This document shows positions 21,880 to 34,227 of a stretch of 64,000 nucleotides of DNA, piece after piece. Within the stretch, counting starts at the first letter, position 1. Each line of letters begins with the position of its first letter. The stretch is taken from positions 401,725,889-401,789,888 of the forward strand of contig NC_081408.1 in the NCBI RefSeq assembly GCF_030272615.1, read 5' to 3'. The stretch is from Cryptomeria japonica. Its lineage: Eukaryota > Streptophyta > Pinopsida > Cupressales > Cupressaceae. The position numbers and the translations under genes were made by a program. The notes below the pieces were generated by a model. It worked only from the letters and a program-made list of their open reading frames with translations, had not been told where the DNA came from and did not search any database.

Positions 21880-24811
21880 GCAAGTACTTGTTTGATAGTG
21901 ATCAACAAGTAATGAACTTTTAGAGGGAAGAAACAAAGTTCTTAGCTGGAAATAAAGAAACGTTGGAACAACAATATGAAGATCAAATGGTGCAACTAAA
22001 AACAAACAAGTTGCCTAAGGGACTAGTGACTTTGGAGTCCATTCAATTTAGATGATGAAGTAAAGAAAGAAAAGGTCAACATGAAAATCAAACAAGAATA
22101 GTATGAAGAGGTGAGAATCTTCAAAATAAAACTCCTCAAGAATGTTAAGGTATGTACTTAGGAAGAAAATGAGTCTTTTTTGAAGCTTTGTCAAGAATTT
22201 AGTGATATCTTTTCTTGAGAATATTTTTATTTAAAAGGTTTTGATCCCAATATTTTCCAACATGCTATTGAGCTTGAACCTATTGCCAAACTAGTGAGAC
22301 AAAAAAAGACCTCTCAACCCCAAAATTGAACCTCTCATTATCAAAGAGCAAAAAAAACTAATTGAGAGTAGCATAATATTTCCCATTAACCATACATCAT
22401 GAGTACCTAATCTTGTTTCTATAAGGAAAGAGAATGGTGAAATCAAGTTATGTGTGAGCTTTAGGGACCTCAATTAAGCTTCCCTTGAGGATCATTACCC
22501 TATGCTCTCTATGGAGCAAATCTTACAAGTTGTTTCAATATTTGGAAGGTTTTCTTCATTAAATGATTTTTTAGGTTATAACCATATCTTGGTGAAGGAA
22601 GAAAACCAATATAAGATAGCTTCTACAACTGAATGGGGTACAATGTCTTACAAGAAGATGTATTTTTTATTGTCCAATGTTAGGGAAATCTTTCAGAGGG
22701 CTATGGATATGGCTTTTCAAGGGCTAATGTATAAGATAGTGTTGGTCTGGTCTATTTGGAAGATATCACTATTTTTCCTAAAAATGTTAAGGAACATTTT
22801 TCTCACTTGAGGTAGGTTTTTGAAAGATGCAGGGAATATGGCACATCATTAAACCCCAAGAAGTGCAATTTAATTGTATATGAAGGTAAGTTGCTTGATC
22901 ATGTGGTCTGCAAGCATGGTGTCACAATTGATCCTAAAGGTTAAATTCTATTTTAGCTCTACCTCAACCTACTCACAAAAAATGCTTGCAAAGTTTCTTT
23001 GGCAGAATTAACGTTGTTAGAATATTTATACCCAATATTGTTGATTTGTTGAAACCATTAACATCTATGTTGAAGATGAATATGCCTTTTAGTTGAACCA
23101 ATTAGGGAAAGACAAGTTTTGAGTGCATAAAGGAAGCATTAGCAGCAACACCTACTCTCCTAAATCCCATTTTTAAAAAATATTTCATATTGTATGCCTA
23201 TGGAAAAAATGACAATATTTCTACTATGTTAGTACAACAAAACGAGGATGGTTTGGAGCACCCTTTAGCATTTTTCAGTCAAGGCCTTAAGGATTATGAA
23301 TAAAGGTACACTTTTGTTGAAATATGTGTGCTTGTTGTTAAAAGTTTGAATAAATTCAAGCATATTATCTCAAACAACAAGGTTTACTTGATGGTTGGTC
23401 ACCCAAGTGTTAAAGAGTTTTTGCTGAGTAAAGATTTGAGTGACAAGAGATTTGGTTGAATCACTAAAGTGATGGAGTATGATGCGGAAATTAAGGTGAC
23501 TAAGCTGGTAAGGTGCAAAGTTCTTTGTGAATAGTGAGTTGATGGATCCATGGCAATGAAAATAATGAATGAGAGGTTGTCCTAGTAATCCAAAATGAAA
23601 CACAAGCAACTGCACCTACTCCTACAAGTTGGGTACAAGATATGGTTCATTTCCTACAAACTAGCGAGTGCCATGTGGGGATGGATAGAGAAAAAAGAAG
23701 GTACTACAAGTTTCAATACATCCCATATATTCTTTTGAGTGGTATTATTTTTAGAAATGACTTTAGTGGTGTTTTACTTAGATGCATTGAAGTTGATTAG
23801 ATCAACAAGATTTTACATGAGTTTCATGGAGCAATTGGTGGAAATTTTTCACCAAGAGTAACAACAGTAAAATTCATGAGGGCAGGCTATTATTGGCTTA
23901 GTTTGTTCAAGGATGCACACTCATGGGTAAGAAAATGTAAATATTGTGCCATTTTTTGTAAGGAAGGAGAGGTTAGCAACCCTTCCTTTGCAACCCATTT
24001 AGGTTGAACAACCCTTCTTGAAGTGGGGTCTAGACTTCATTGGAGTTATTAATCCACCTTCAAGTGTTGGCCACAAGTGGATACTCATAGCTACTGATTA
24101 TTTCATTAAATTGATAGAGGCTATAATACTTAAGGAGACAAATGAAAATGTTGTTCTAAGTTTCTATATAATCTAATTACAAGGTTTAGTATTCTTGTGT
24201 CTATCATTTTAGATAATGCTTTGGATTTTCTAGGAACAAGAATAACTAACTAGTCTCTTAGGAATGATATTTACTTGAATACTTCTTCTAACTATAATCC
24301 CCACGGTAATTCCCAAATAGAGTCTACAAACAAGAACCTTCTCAGGATCATCAGTAGCGCACACTAAGCTGAAATAAACCTTATTGGTTGATAGAATAAC
24401 TCTCAAGAGGTCTATGGTATTTTCAATTTATACGATAGTTTATGAGAAGGAAGCATAGCCAATCAACTTGAAATGCTGAATGAAGAACCAATGGTGGAAA
24501 TTTTGGCATAACTGGTTGAGTTAGAGGAAACAATCAACAAAGATTTGAAGGCAATGGAACTTCACCGAGCACAAGTAAAGAGGTCTTTGGACAAGAGGGG
24601 AGCTCCTAAAGATTTCAAGGAAGGTGATGTGATCTTGAAATGGGATGAGCTAAAGAATATGCCAAGTAAATACTCCAAGTTTAACTCATTTTGGAGTGGA
24701 CCATGCATCATTTATGAGTGGAAGCAACACAATGATTTCCAACTATCCAAGCTAGATGGAGAAATTAAGCCAATCCTAATCAATGGGATTCACCGTGAGC
24801 ACTATTTATGA
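21880..24811 (+). pseudogene. Gypsy-2: heavily decayed Ty3/Gypsy pol (RT, RNase H, integrase)
   Basis: In order on the plus strand: a pre-RT stretch (LPKGLVTLESIQFR; LCQEFSDIFS; HAIELEPIAKLVRQKK), RT (IRKENGEIKLCVSFRDLN, then MLSMEQILQVV, FSSLNDFLGYNHILVKEENQ and WGTMSYKKMYFLLSNVREIF), the RT-linked RNase H (LYAYGKNDNISTMLVQQNED), an integrase HHCC-like region (AGYYWLSLFKDAHSWVRKC), the integrase core (LKWGLDFIGVINPPSS; NYNPHGNSQIESTNKNLLRI), and an integrase C-terminus that is still open for 88 codons (24545-24811). Stops and frameshifts are too many to count reliably. No LTRs were identified; LINE-B begins just past its end. Confidence 0.85.
24545..24811 (+). pseudogene. Gypsy-2 integrase C-terminal segment
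   Basis: This 88-codon open stretch reads KRSLDKRGAPKDFKEGDVIL and KYSKFNSFWSGPCIIYEW, then ends in an HREHYL-type tail. That is the usual end of Ty3/Gypsy integrase, where the K-G-x-F-x-x-G-D-x-V and W-x-G-P motifs contact DNA. The stop at 24809-24811 is at the normal end of pol. It is open only because it is short; the rest of the polyprotein is broken. Confidence 0.75.
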
Positions 24812-24859
24812 GGTATAATCAACCATTTTGTACATATTAGAATAGGTTTTGGGAATCAA

Positions 24860-25710
24860 ATAAGTGTTAATTTATGTATGTGTAGTTCTTCTTTATCATC
24901 CCAAGGGCCTTAATGGCATGAGTTTGAAGGCCAGGTGTGACCATGCGCTTGATAGAAGCTTCCATGCCCTCGTAGTTGGTAGATGTCATTGTAATGTTGT
25001 AGAAAAAGCGCTTGAGTAGCTCCGCTTTGTGAGTATGAGTGTTGTTTAGCGTTGTGAATTCGATGATTTTTTGGACCATCTTCCTCCAAGTCTCCATTGC
25101 ATACAAATATCTCCTTCAACAGGTCCAAAAGGCTCTTTTGCTTGCAACTGCACTTATATTTAGGGATAGAGATGAACTCTATCTCCATAGCACTGATTCA
25201 AAAGAATTCACCATTGAGAATGTTCTTTGAAAATAGGAGCCTATAAAACATGGAAAAGGCATGCCGACACCTAGTCAAATCATTCAGACAAAATCTTTGA
25301 AACCTTACTGATGAGGATAATTTTTCTTTGGTCATAAGACATGCGCTTAGATTAAGACCATCAATTTGACATAGATGTGTCATTTCTAATTAAAGAAGGG
25401 TGTTTTGGCCAGAGGTTAGTGTTTTTAGAAATAGATTAATTGTTCTATTGTAAAATGGCATAATATGAAAGGTAGTCTGCTATTGAGTTAGCTTCATGAT
25501 AAACATGTGAGAATGTTACCTCATCTACTTGATCCATTATTGTATATATTCACTCAACACACACGTTCAATTTCTAGCTTGAAGCTCGACATCTAATCAT
25601 GGCATTGATTATGATATGAGAATTTCCTTCAACCAAAATGTGGTGTATATTCCTCTCGCAACATAATTTGATTCCTAGGAACAAGCCAACAAATTTTACC
25701 TTGTTGTTGG
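24860..25710 (-). pseudogene. LINE-B 3' segment: C-terminal half of RNase H and 3' region
   Basis: Reading minus from 25710: NNKVKFVGLFLGIKLCCERN, then HHILVEGNSHIIINAMIRCR, then DQVDEVTFSHVYHEANSIAD, the middle and end of an L1-type RNase H domain. Its first strand is on the far side of Copia-1, at 43805-43880 (NDKGALAWAW, NLPIST). Below 25400 come further open pieces (such as 24910-25188) of a segment with no known domain that trails L1 ORF2 here. The boundary with Gypsy-2 near 24812-24866 is not sharply defined and no poly-A is seen. Confidence 0.75.
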
Positions 25711-25882
25711 TGTTAGACAGTTCAAATAACTGAAAGACAATGGGGGGTGGGGTGAATCAATTGTCACAGATTACGGGAACCTTAAGCAATTAAAACTTTA
25801 ATATCGAATCCCAAAATATTAATACTGGAATGCTTAAACCAAATATCGAAATAGCAGTTAAACCAATTAAGCATAAATAATA

Positions 25883-26162
25883 GTCCAAGGGGTTGAGCTT
25901 AACTGGTTAAAACACTGGGTTCTCATTGTGGAGACCCAAGTTCAATTCCCAATAGGGACATCTAAAGTGAAATTCTAAGTTGTGACTCTTGGTTTTCCAA
26001 AAGATGGGGAAGGTCTTGGGGTCAATCTAATCAAACACAATAATAATAATAATAATAATTCAAAGATATGTAATGGCGATGGGCCCCCCTACTATGGCCC
26101 CACTGGTTTATAGCTCCAGTCAAAAGCTATTCAAGCTTCGGCCAATTACCTATCAAAAAAAA
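25883..26162 (+). mobile_element. tRNA-derived SINE with 18-bp target duplication
   Basis: The 5' end looks like a tRNA gene: an A-box-like stretch (TTGAGCTTAACTGGTTAAAA, about 25893) and a B-box-like stretch (AAGTTCAATTCCC, about 25938), the internal RNA polymerase III promoter. The body then has an (AAT)n run at 26040, a non-tRNA 3' part and a short oligo-A end. It is flanked by AATTAAGCATAAATAATA (25865-25882) and AATTAAGCATAAACAATA (26163-26180). The right Copia-1 LTR lacks the insert at the same point, which gives an empty-site control. Confidence 0.93.
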
Positions 26163-28159
26163 AATTAAGCATAAACAATAATTACAGAATAAATACCATC
26201 CACATGACACCAAAATTTGTACGTGGAAAACCTGGTAAAAGGAAAAAACGCGGTGGGAAGCCTACCCACAGTCATATAATACTTCTGCAGTAAGTATGTG
26301 AATTACAATTGAGGGGCCTGCACTTGCAGGAAGACCAACAACCTAGAGCACACTTCTCATCACAAAAGGAGTCTCACTGACTACATAGAAATCCATACTA
26401 CAATCTAGAGAAGTGTTGAACTGCAAAAGATACCATCTTCTATGCCTGAGTATAGTTCCTGTAATGCCCTGCCAGGAACCCTAAAGGAAAACAACACGAC
26501 TAGGCAACTAAAGGGTGAAACAATTTTTTTTTCAAAAGACTAAGTGCACTAACCATTGCACATTTAATAACACAACGGAAGTCTAACATATGATTTCCTA
26601 AGGGTTACCAACAAAGATTAATTCCTAGATTACATTAACACCACAATTAATCCAATTGTCCATTTACTTAGATAAATTAAATGCTTAAGTTCAAGACTAC
26701 ACATACATCTAAATCTTCATAATGAAAGAAATCAAAGTATTCCAATGCATTTATTTATCCATATTTCATTTATACATAAGATCAAAGCAACTGAATCAAC
26801 ATACATTCCACTGACATAATATTACAATATCCATAACTACATGGCTTCCAATAATGCCACCGATTACAAAGTTACAATATCAAGGTTACATAAAAGTTTG
26901 ATACAATGACCACAAGGTCTCAACTCAACAATGATCTCAAACAAGAGCTGGTACATGAACCACGAACCAAGAAACACCTATGAAGCCTTTCCTCGCCTGG
27001 AGATACAATCCAGAACATTCGATGGGAAGTGGCACTACCACACGACCATGTGATCCCAAAATGGAACCACCCCACTGTGCTAGGAGATAGTAGAAAACCC
27101 TCAAGCAAGCAAAGTAAGACAAGTACGAAAGGACTACAAGACTCTGCAAACATCCATGTAACTCAACTCACAAAACACAAGTGACTCTAAGGAGAGAGTG
27201 TCATCGCTTGTCTTACGGTGGATACCATGGTACAACCTCCATAGGTCCCAACCCCCATCCTGGGTTTCTCCTGATAACCTCTCCCGAGCCTCCGGTTCCA
27301 ACTAAGTCTCATGCGGACCCTACCAATCCTTTCGTGAAGACAAGGTGGTAAGTTTGCCATTCCAGGCCTTCTCGTAGCATTATGAGCCCTGTACTAGCAC
27401 TACACCTATGCATGATGTACATTATCTTAATTAATATTTATCTCACTCCCCCCCAATATATTATTAGGTTATCACTTTTTAATTGACTTTTGACGGGTTA
27501 TCCTGTCATCCACTTCGAGCATGGCCCTCGCTCGAAAGCCACTCTCTCTCATAGGACACTAACAGGAAAGGTCTCTCTATGAGAATTCTATGCGAAACAG
27601 ACAACCATAAATAATCCTGACAAAGCACAGGTGAAGGATACATAATCACTAACCCAAGATTGACCATTTGGACAAACACACACAATGGCTCACATCAATA
27701 AGGTTATACAACAACACTTGACCAAGGAGAAATAATAACATAGGACACAACGACAATTCAACAAGAATTGCAATGAAATTAAGCTTGACCAAGAACACCA
27801 TATGCACAAGATCCTATTACAGGCAATCTTTTCTTAAAACAAACAAAAGCATATATAACTTGCAATTTAAGAATTTCCAGATAACAAGAATTTACAACTA
27901 TTTTAATACAAAGAAATCAAACTTGTCATTTGTCCAATAAAGTTAAATAAATTCACATATGAATTAATCTCCTAATGTGTTTACAACATAAATATGGAAT
28001 CTAAAATTATAAGCTTTTCCTAAAATAACTAAATTCTGAATTAAATATTTATATAAACAAAAATCTTTAATTATCAATTTCTCACATTTATATTTTACCA
28101 AAAACCTCATTTTAAAGCATAAAGAAATTACTTTAATTAAAGATAAGTTAAAGTAAAAC

Positions 28160-28161
<2 letters not shown>

Positions 28162-28206
<45 letters not shown>
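28162..28206. repeat. (TA)n(CA)n compound microsatellite
   Basis: About 14 TA units followed directly by about 8 CA units, inside the 3.7-kb solo LTR. Confidence 0.95.
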
Positions 28207-28316
28207 TATTTATTAAAACAATTATATTTTTATTTTATTTAATTTCTTTGAAAACAAAATTAAAATTATATAAAAATAAAATAAAATTTAAATTAAATTA
28301 AATTTCTTTTTTTGGG

Positions 28317-28480
28317 CAACCCTAAGGTAGCGGTGCTACCCTATGGCAGCCAACGCTACCAATGGTAGCGCTGCTGCCACAGGTAGCAGCCGCTACCCTT
28401 GGGTAGTGTTGCTGCTCTAAGGCAGCAACCACTACCGTTAGGTAGTGCTGCGTGGGTAGAGGCAGTGCCTCCCCACAAAA
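28317..28480. repeat. GC-rich cluster of short palindromes in an A+T-rich LTR
   Basis: GGTAGCGGTGCTACC, GGTAGCGCTGCTGCC, GGTAGCAGCCGCTACC and GGTAGTGTTGCTGCT occur in a row with about 23-base spacing, alternating with GGCAGC-type halves. Each can form a stem and neighbouring units can also pair with each other. Sequence on both sides is almost pure A+T. No coding sense is evident. Confidence 0.85.
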
Positions 28481-30977
28481 ATTTCAATTAAATTTTTTTT
28501 TTATATATATTTTTAATTTTTTTTTTTTTAAAAACATAAAAATGAATTCCAAATTCATTAGAATTTTCTGACAGAATTGACACAAAATAAATATCTCAAT
28601 TCAATAAAATTCATTCCACAGAATTTTATTATTATTATTTTAATTTTTTTTTTGATAACCCAATAAATTTAATTCTCAATTAAATTCATTTCAAAGTAAT
28701 CAACTAATTTCACAGAGACGCCATTATTTAAAAGACTATCAAAACAAATCAAACAAGAGGGATAATTTCTCAGGTAAATACCCCTTTTTCACAAATCTTG
28801 CAATTTCCAAGCATCATAAAATCTTGACAAATTTTCCATAATAATTTTCCTAATTTTCTCAAAATTAAATTTTTTTCCATAAACTAGAAATAATCATCAG
28901 GCATGAATTTTAAATCAAAACCTAAATTACCCAAAAGAGGGTTTTGGAATTGACAATAATTTACACACACATCATTCAGAGAAAAATAGAAATATTTTCT
29001 AATAACCCAAAATCAAAGAAGCCATCCAACCTGGTATAGCTTTCCTAGAAGAAATCTGTAGAAGAGCCCTAATCTTTTCAATAAGCTTCCAATAAATTTC
29101 TTCACCTAAATTCCTGACCTGTTTCCTGTGTAACTAAAATAAAGACCCTATTCAAACTAAAATTCTAGGTTCAATAGCTTTTTTTTTCATAAAACTTAAA
29201 TTTAGAATAAAAATAATTTTCTTTTCTTTTCTAATTTTATAACAAAAGATAAGCTAACATGCAATAATTAAAAATCATTATTCTTTCTTTTCTTTTCTCA
29301 TGCAAATTAATTAATTTTCTAAATAAAGAATTAAAACAATACTTTAATTCTAATTAATTCTTTTATTCATTTATTTATTTATAATTCTAGGAAATAATAA
29401 ATACAATTAATTTAATTTATTTTTTCACAAAAACTTTAATAAAAATATATTTCTAATATCATGCAGCTTGCAACTTAATTTAATAATAATTAACTAAATT
29501 TATAATCTCAATGCATAAACAATACAACTATGAGATAATTCCATAAACTTAATTAATTAATTAATTAAATCCACTAAAACACTCAAATTAAACAAATCTC
29601 AAGCGATTACCCATACAAAGGTCAAACGACAAAATACGAAGGCCGAACAAACTAACAAGACGACCAACTGACGACACTCACACGAGTGTAACTGAGTAAA
29701 ATAGGGTCAACTACTATCTCCTCCACTTCCATAGGAAAATATAAGGCACGCTCAGACCTGTGAAGCCAGGTGGAGACGATACCCCGTACCTACCTGGTAC
29801 TTGTACCTGCAATAATCTGCATCACTGAACCACACATGCATATATATACAATATAGAAAACACGGCATACACACTGATGAAGGAGAATCACGATATTCCC
29901 TGTCTCACCAAAACGAGTGAAGGAAAATCATCCCCTTGTATCCAATACACTCGCAAACACACAACATATAATTACACATTGCATAGATAAAGTAAAATGT
30001 TAGTACATAGCAATAATCCATAAAATGCCATAAATCACAAATACTGAAATACTGCAAATAAATTATACATCTCATCTCCAGATAAAGCATAATGTCATAC
30101 AAATCTGAATAATATATTATGGTAATGTATCCACTGAAAACAAACAATAAATATGAGTCTAATGAGTTCAAACGAATAGGGGTACTATAGTTCCGGTTAA
30201 TCTCAATACCAAAGGACTAAATCCTCTTCCATAAACCAAATTTGATCTCCAATGATCGACCAAATCCTCTGGCTGAATGATATTACATTATTCACACATT
30301 ACATATCCATATCCCATTCTCTTGACCATGATGATCTGCAATGAGATCTTACATCATTTATATACAAATCCTTGACCATAAACAATCAGATCGATCACCA
30401 GACAATAAACCAATTACATAATTACAAAACATGTCGGCCTTAGACCAAACAAACAATATTCAACACATAAGACATCCCAGAAATGTATCGAGAAGTCCAA
30501 TCCACACGCTTCATTAAACTGGTCCATAACCTAGACCAACCGGGACCCAATATAGGTCCACACGCTAAAGCAATGATCTCCATCTGCCAAGTCTCTAACA
30601 TGATCACCAACAACCTCCTGAAACTCCACCAGAAGCTGTGCCAATACCACTTATGCATATCATCAAAGATTTTCATCAAAAGCTCTGTCGGTGAAACCCT
30701 TTCTGAAACCAGAAGTCAAGCTTCCAAGCAAACATGATAGCATCCGATCACCAGACTGAAACCAACTGACTGAATATGAACATGAGTATCACGAATAAGC
30801 CAATTCCATAACCAAATCATATCGGAGCCTACCGGATCATGCCGGATCCAAACCAACCAGAAACCACTCAACCTACTGGGACAAGAAGGGTGTCGGTAAA
30901 GCATCCAAACAAGTAGTGTTGACATCAATGAAAAAACTTCAATGCAACACATAATCAATTCCTCCAAATGGCCAACA

Positions 30978-30991
30978 ATCTCCCCCTTTGG
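30978..30991 (-). promoter_or_regulatory. Copia-1 polypurine tract
   Basis: Read on the minus strand, CCAAAGGGGGAGAT ends exactly at the 3' LTR boundary (base 30977). In LTR retrotransposons this purine run resists RNase H and primes plus-strand DNA. Several further purine-rich tracts of the same style lie between here and 31320. Confidence 0.9.
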
Positions 30992-31385
30992 AATTGATGG
31001 CAACACTAGATGTGAAAAACATCTAAGTACCAAGAAATGCCAAACAAGTCTCCCCCAATGGAAGACAACCAACAATCTCCCATTCAAAGATATATAAATG
31101 AAGTTTTGAAACAAAGACCATACTCCCCTTATGAATAATATCTTTGTAAAGCTTTGAATTATGCATATATCTCTCCCCTGATGTATACAACTCCTTAAGT
31201 TTTCTTTTTCACATCAATATCTCTCCCCCTTTGACATCAATGCCAGATATCTGACATAAATATCAAAGCAAAAATATAAACCACTAAATTACAAAGCTGA
31301 CTACTCCCCCTAAGCAGTAGCATCCCCACATCAGTGCCGGAATGAAAAGTATCTCTGATAATGCATACCAGACTGATGCCAAGCC
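30992..31385 (-). other. Copia-1 3' untranslated region with repeated purine tracts
   Basis: Between the end of RNase H and the PPT, plus-strand CTCCCCC-type blocks recur near 31050, 31123, 31172, 31223 and 31302. The block near 31223 (CTCTCCCCCTTTGACATCAA) has a close counterpart in Copia-2 at 36780. No coding frame. Confidence 0.7.
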
Positions 31386-31389
31386 GCAT

Positions 31390-32603
31390 CAATCAAGTCT
31401 CTATCGGAGGGGCAGAAACTCCCAATCTGTCTCTGAAATACTCAAATAATTCTTTAGGCAAAGGTTTAGTGAAGATATCTGTAATCTACTCTTTAGTGTT
31501 CACATAAACTAGTCTAATTTCATTCGCTTCCACCTTTTCCTTCAAAAAGTTGTACTTGATAGATATGTGCTTTGTCTTAGAGTGAAATACCGGATTCCTT
31601 GATATGTCAATAGCAACAGAGTTATCACAGTGAACAACTAGTAGTGCATCACAATCCACCTTTATATCCTTCAACATTTGTTTCATCTATAGAACCCGTG
31701 TATAGTTAGTAGCAGCAACAACATACTTAGCTTCAATAGTAGATAAAGAAGTACATGATTGTTTCTTGCTAATCCATGAAACCAACTTCTTTCCAAGAAA
31801 GGAAGCTCCATCAGGAGTACTTTTCCAGTCATCAACATCTCCAACCCAATCAACAACTGTATATGCACTTAAAGTAAAGTTATCATCCTTAGGGTACCAT
31901 AAACGATATTCTGATGTATTTTGCAAGTATCTAAAAATCCTTTTCATCACACACTCATGATTTTCTCTAGGATCACTCTGAAATCTTGATACAATACAAA
32001 CAACATTCATTATGTCAGGCCTAGTCTGAGTCAAATAAAGAAGACCTCCAATCATAGATTTGTATCTTGTAAGATTTACCCGTGTAGAAACATATTTTCT
32101 TGTCAATTTCTCACTGTAACCATAGGAGTACTTAACGGTTTGGAATCTCTCATACCAAATTTCTTCAACAATTCCCTAGCATGCTTAGTTTGACAGATGA
32201 AAATACCTTTGTCAGTCTGAGTAATCTGCAAACCTAAGAAATTTTTTATTTCCCCAATCATAGACATTTCAAATTCATTCTTCATATTGTCAGAAAATTC
32301 AATGCATAACTTATCTTCACCTCCAAAAATAATGTCATCAACAAATACTTCAATAATCAATATATCATCATTAGTGATATTATAATATAAATTTCTGTCA
32401 GCATTTCCCTTAGTAAAACCAAGCTTCAAAAGATATTTATCCAACCTTGCATACCAAGCTCTAGGTGCTTGTTTCAATCCATATAAAGCTTTCCTTAACC
32501 TGCAAACCATATTTGTATTATCTAATAGTGAAAAACCATCAGGTTTCTCAATATAAACTTCCTCATCAAGATCCCCATTAAAAAATGCACATTTAACATC
32601 CAT
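31390..32603 (-). pseudogene. Copia-1 reverse transcriptase (C-terminal part) and RNase H
   Basis: RT runs on from DVKCAFFNGDLDEEVYIEKP (32600) through LYGLKQAPRAWYARLDKYLL to the active site VFVDDIIFGG (about 32330) and EIKNFLGLQI. A frameshift near 32105 separates it from SMIGGLLYLTQTRPDI and the RNase H motifs DWVGDVDDWKSTPDG and SLSTIEAKYV. A TAG near 31690 and another at 31486-31488 interrupt the end, which reads ITDIFTKPLP past the last stop. RT copies element RNA in the virus-like particle and RNase H degrades the template. Broken, so not functional. Confidence 0.93.
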
Positions 32604-33345
32604 CTGATAAACCTTGTAGTTCTTATGAGCAACATAGGCAAGAAATAATCTTACAGCTTCAATCCTAGATAGCGGTGCAAAAGTCTCTCCATAATCAATT
32701 CCTTCCTTCTAAGAATAATCTTTACAAATCAGTCTAGCCTTATTCCTTACAACTTGACAATCCTCATTCAATTTATTCCTAAACACCCATTTGGTTCCAA
32801 TAATATTCTTATTTTTAGGTCGGGGAACGAAAGTCCATGTCTTATTTTTCTCAACTTGATCTAATTATTCTTCCATAGATTTCAACCAATATTCATCTTT
32901 ACATGCCTCAATTACTGATACCGGTTCAACTTGTGAAATTAAACATACATCATTAGTTTCCAGTCTTCTTCTTGTCATTACTCCATTGTTCTTATCCCCA
33001 ATGATCTAATCTTCTGAATGATTCATTTTCACATACCTAGGAGTCTTTTGACTCTTTGTTCCTCTTCCTAATTCTTCAGTTCCTATAGAATTTTCTAATA
33101 CTTCCGGAGTAACTGGTTCAACACTCTATTTCGGTAAAGGTGCTACCAGTTCAGATATAATCATTTCCACCATCGGTTCCTTCTCATAAACTCTGATTTG
33201 ACCTCTATTCAACTCATCCACTTTAACATTAACACTCTTCATAATTCTTTGCAATCTCTTGTTATAACATCTATATGATTTGCTTTCAATAGAATAACAA
33301 AGAAATTTTCCTTCATCACATCTAGGATCAAATTTTCCAATGATA
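32604..33345 (-). pseudogene. Copia-1 integrase C-terminus and RT N-terminus (frame-broken)
   Basis: Reading minus: SIESKSYRCYNKRLQRI (integrase end), a variable linker (SQKTPRYVKMNHSED), then DEYWLKSMEE, NKTWTFVPRPKNKNIIGTKW, VFRNKLNEDCQVVRNKARL and EGIDYGETFAPLSRIEAVRL, the usual N-terminal Copia RT. At least three in-frame stops fall in this stretch, near 32709, 32867 and 33128. Confidence 0.85.
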
Positions 33346-34224
33346 TCATCTCTCCTGATATATCATTACTACCAAATATTCTGAAATACTTAACTGTTGG
33401 TGCATAAACCATAATTCATAAGGTGTCTTACCAGTTTCTCCTTTGATATGTACTCTATTGAATGTATAAACCGTCGTGCTTGCTGCTTCTCTCCAGTAGA
33501 TATGATGTAGACTAGCTTCCATCATCATTGTTCTAGCAACATTCAAGATAGTTCTATTTTTCCTTTCCACAACTCCATTCCGCTGAGGTGTCCGAGGAGC
33601 AGAAAATTGTCTTCTTATACCATGCTTCTCACAAAACTTATTAAACTCATTGGATGTGAATTCTCCACCATGATCTGACCTCAGACATTTAATCTTTAAT
33701 CCTATCTTAGTTTTCACTTTAGCCTTAAATATCTTAAACTTTTCAAATGCTTCAGATTTTTCCTTTAGAAAAGTAACCCACATCATTCTAGAATAATCAT
33801 CAATGATTAGCATGAAATATCTATCACCTTGAAAACTTTTAACTCTATTAGGGCCACACAAATCAGTATGAATAAGATCAAGAACATCATTAGATTTATC
33901 TTTTATACTCCTAAAAGAGGTTTTGACCTGTTTACCCATTTGACATTCTTTACATACCGGATTATAGGGCTTCATAATCTTAGGTATATCTCTAACTGCC
34001 TTAGTTGAACTGATCTTCACAATGCAATCAAAATTTACATGATATAGCCTTTTATGCCATAGACAACTCTCATCAATCTGTGCAATCAAACATGTCTTCT
34101 CACCAGAATTCAAATGAAATATATTACCTTTTGTCTGTGTACTGGTTGCAATCTCCAAACCAGATCTGTTAATGATTTTGCATTTTCCATCCTTGAACTG
34201 TAGTTGAAATCCTTTATCCACCAA
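33346..34224 (-). pseudogene. Copia-1 integrase
   Basis: The zinc-binding HHCC appears as LWHKRLYHVN and CKECQMGKQVK. The core triad D-D-E is present: HTDLCGPN, LRSDHGGEF and NGVVERKNRT. The GAG-pre-integrase segment lies before it (DKGFQLQFKDGKCKIINRSG). A TGA at 34228 separates it from the protease segment, in the same frame. The frame is lost after LWFMHQQLSISEY near 33370. Integrase inserts the DNA copy into the genome. Confidence 0.93.
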
Positions 34225-34227
34225 TTG

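Larger units (their letters stand above)
26460..30189. mobile_element. 3.7-kb solo LTR (TGTAATGCCC family) inside Copia-1 LTR
   Basis: The insert starts TGTAATGCCC and ends GGGTACTATA, an imperfect inverted terminus in which all three mismatches are transitions. GTTCC flanks it on both sides (26455-26459 and 30190-30194), and the undisturbed right LTR has a single GTTCC there. There is no RT or integrase and no internal LTR pair, so the simplest reading is a solo LTR left after LTR-LTR recombination. An alternative is a 9-bp duplication (TATAGTTCC) with a 3726-bp insert. It contains CT/GA-poor A+T-rich DNA, a (TA)n(CA)n run and a GC-rich palindrome cluster. Confidence 0.7.
25711..30977 (-). 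repeat. Copia-1 3' LTR (left), interrupted by SINE and solo LTR
   Basis: Three pieces, 25711-25882, 26163-26459 and 30190-30977, align end to end with the right LTR (35667-36007 plus 42903-43804). A shared module reads TTGTACGTGGAAAACCTGGT then CGCGGTGGG. The LTR copies differ at many scattered positions, so the insertion is old. Confidence 0.93.

Noticed and set aside
26451-30194. Mutator-type element with 9-bp target duplication TATAGTTCC
   Set aside because: The termini are better explained as LTR ends (TG...TA, three transitions) with a 5-bp duplication; there are no long TIRs. It was kept only as an alternative.
30440-31114. Minus-strand frames of 79 and 132 codons in the Copia-1 LTR (similar one at 43468-43881)
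   Set aside because: They recur because both are LTR copies, but they differ by many non-synonymous changes and have no recognised domain, so they are chance frames in LTR sequence.
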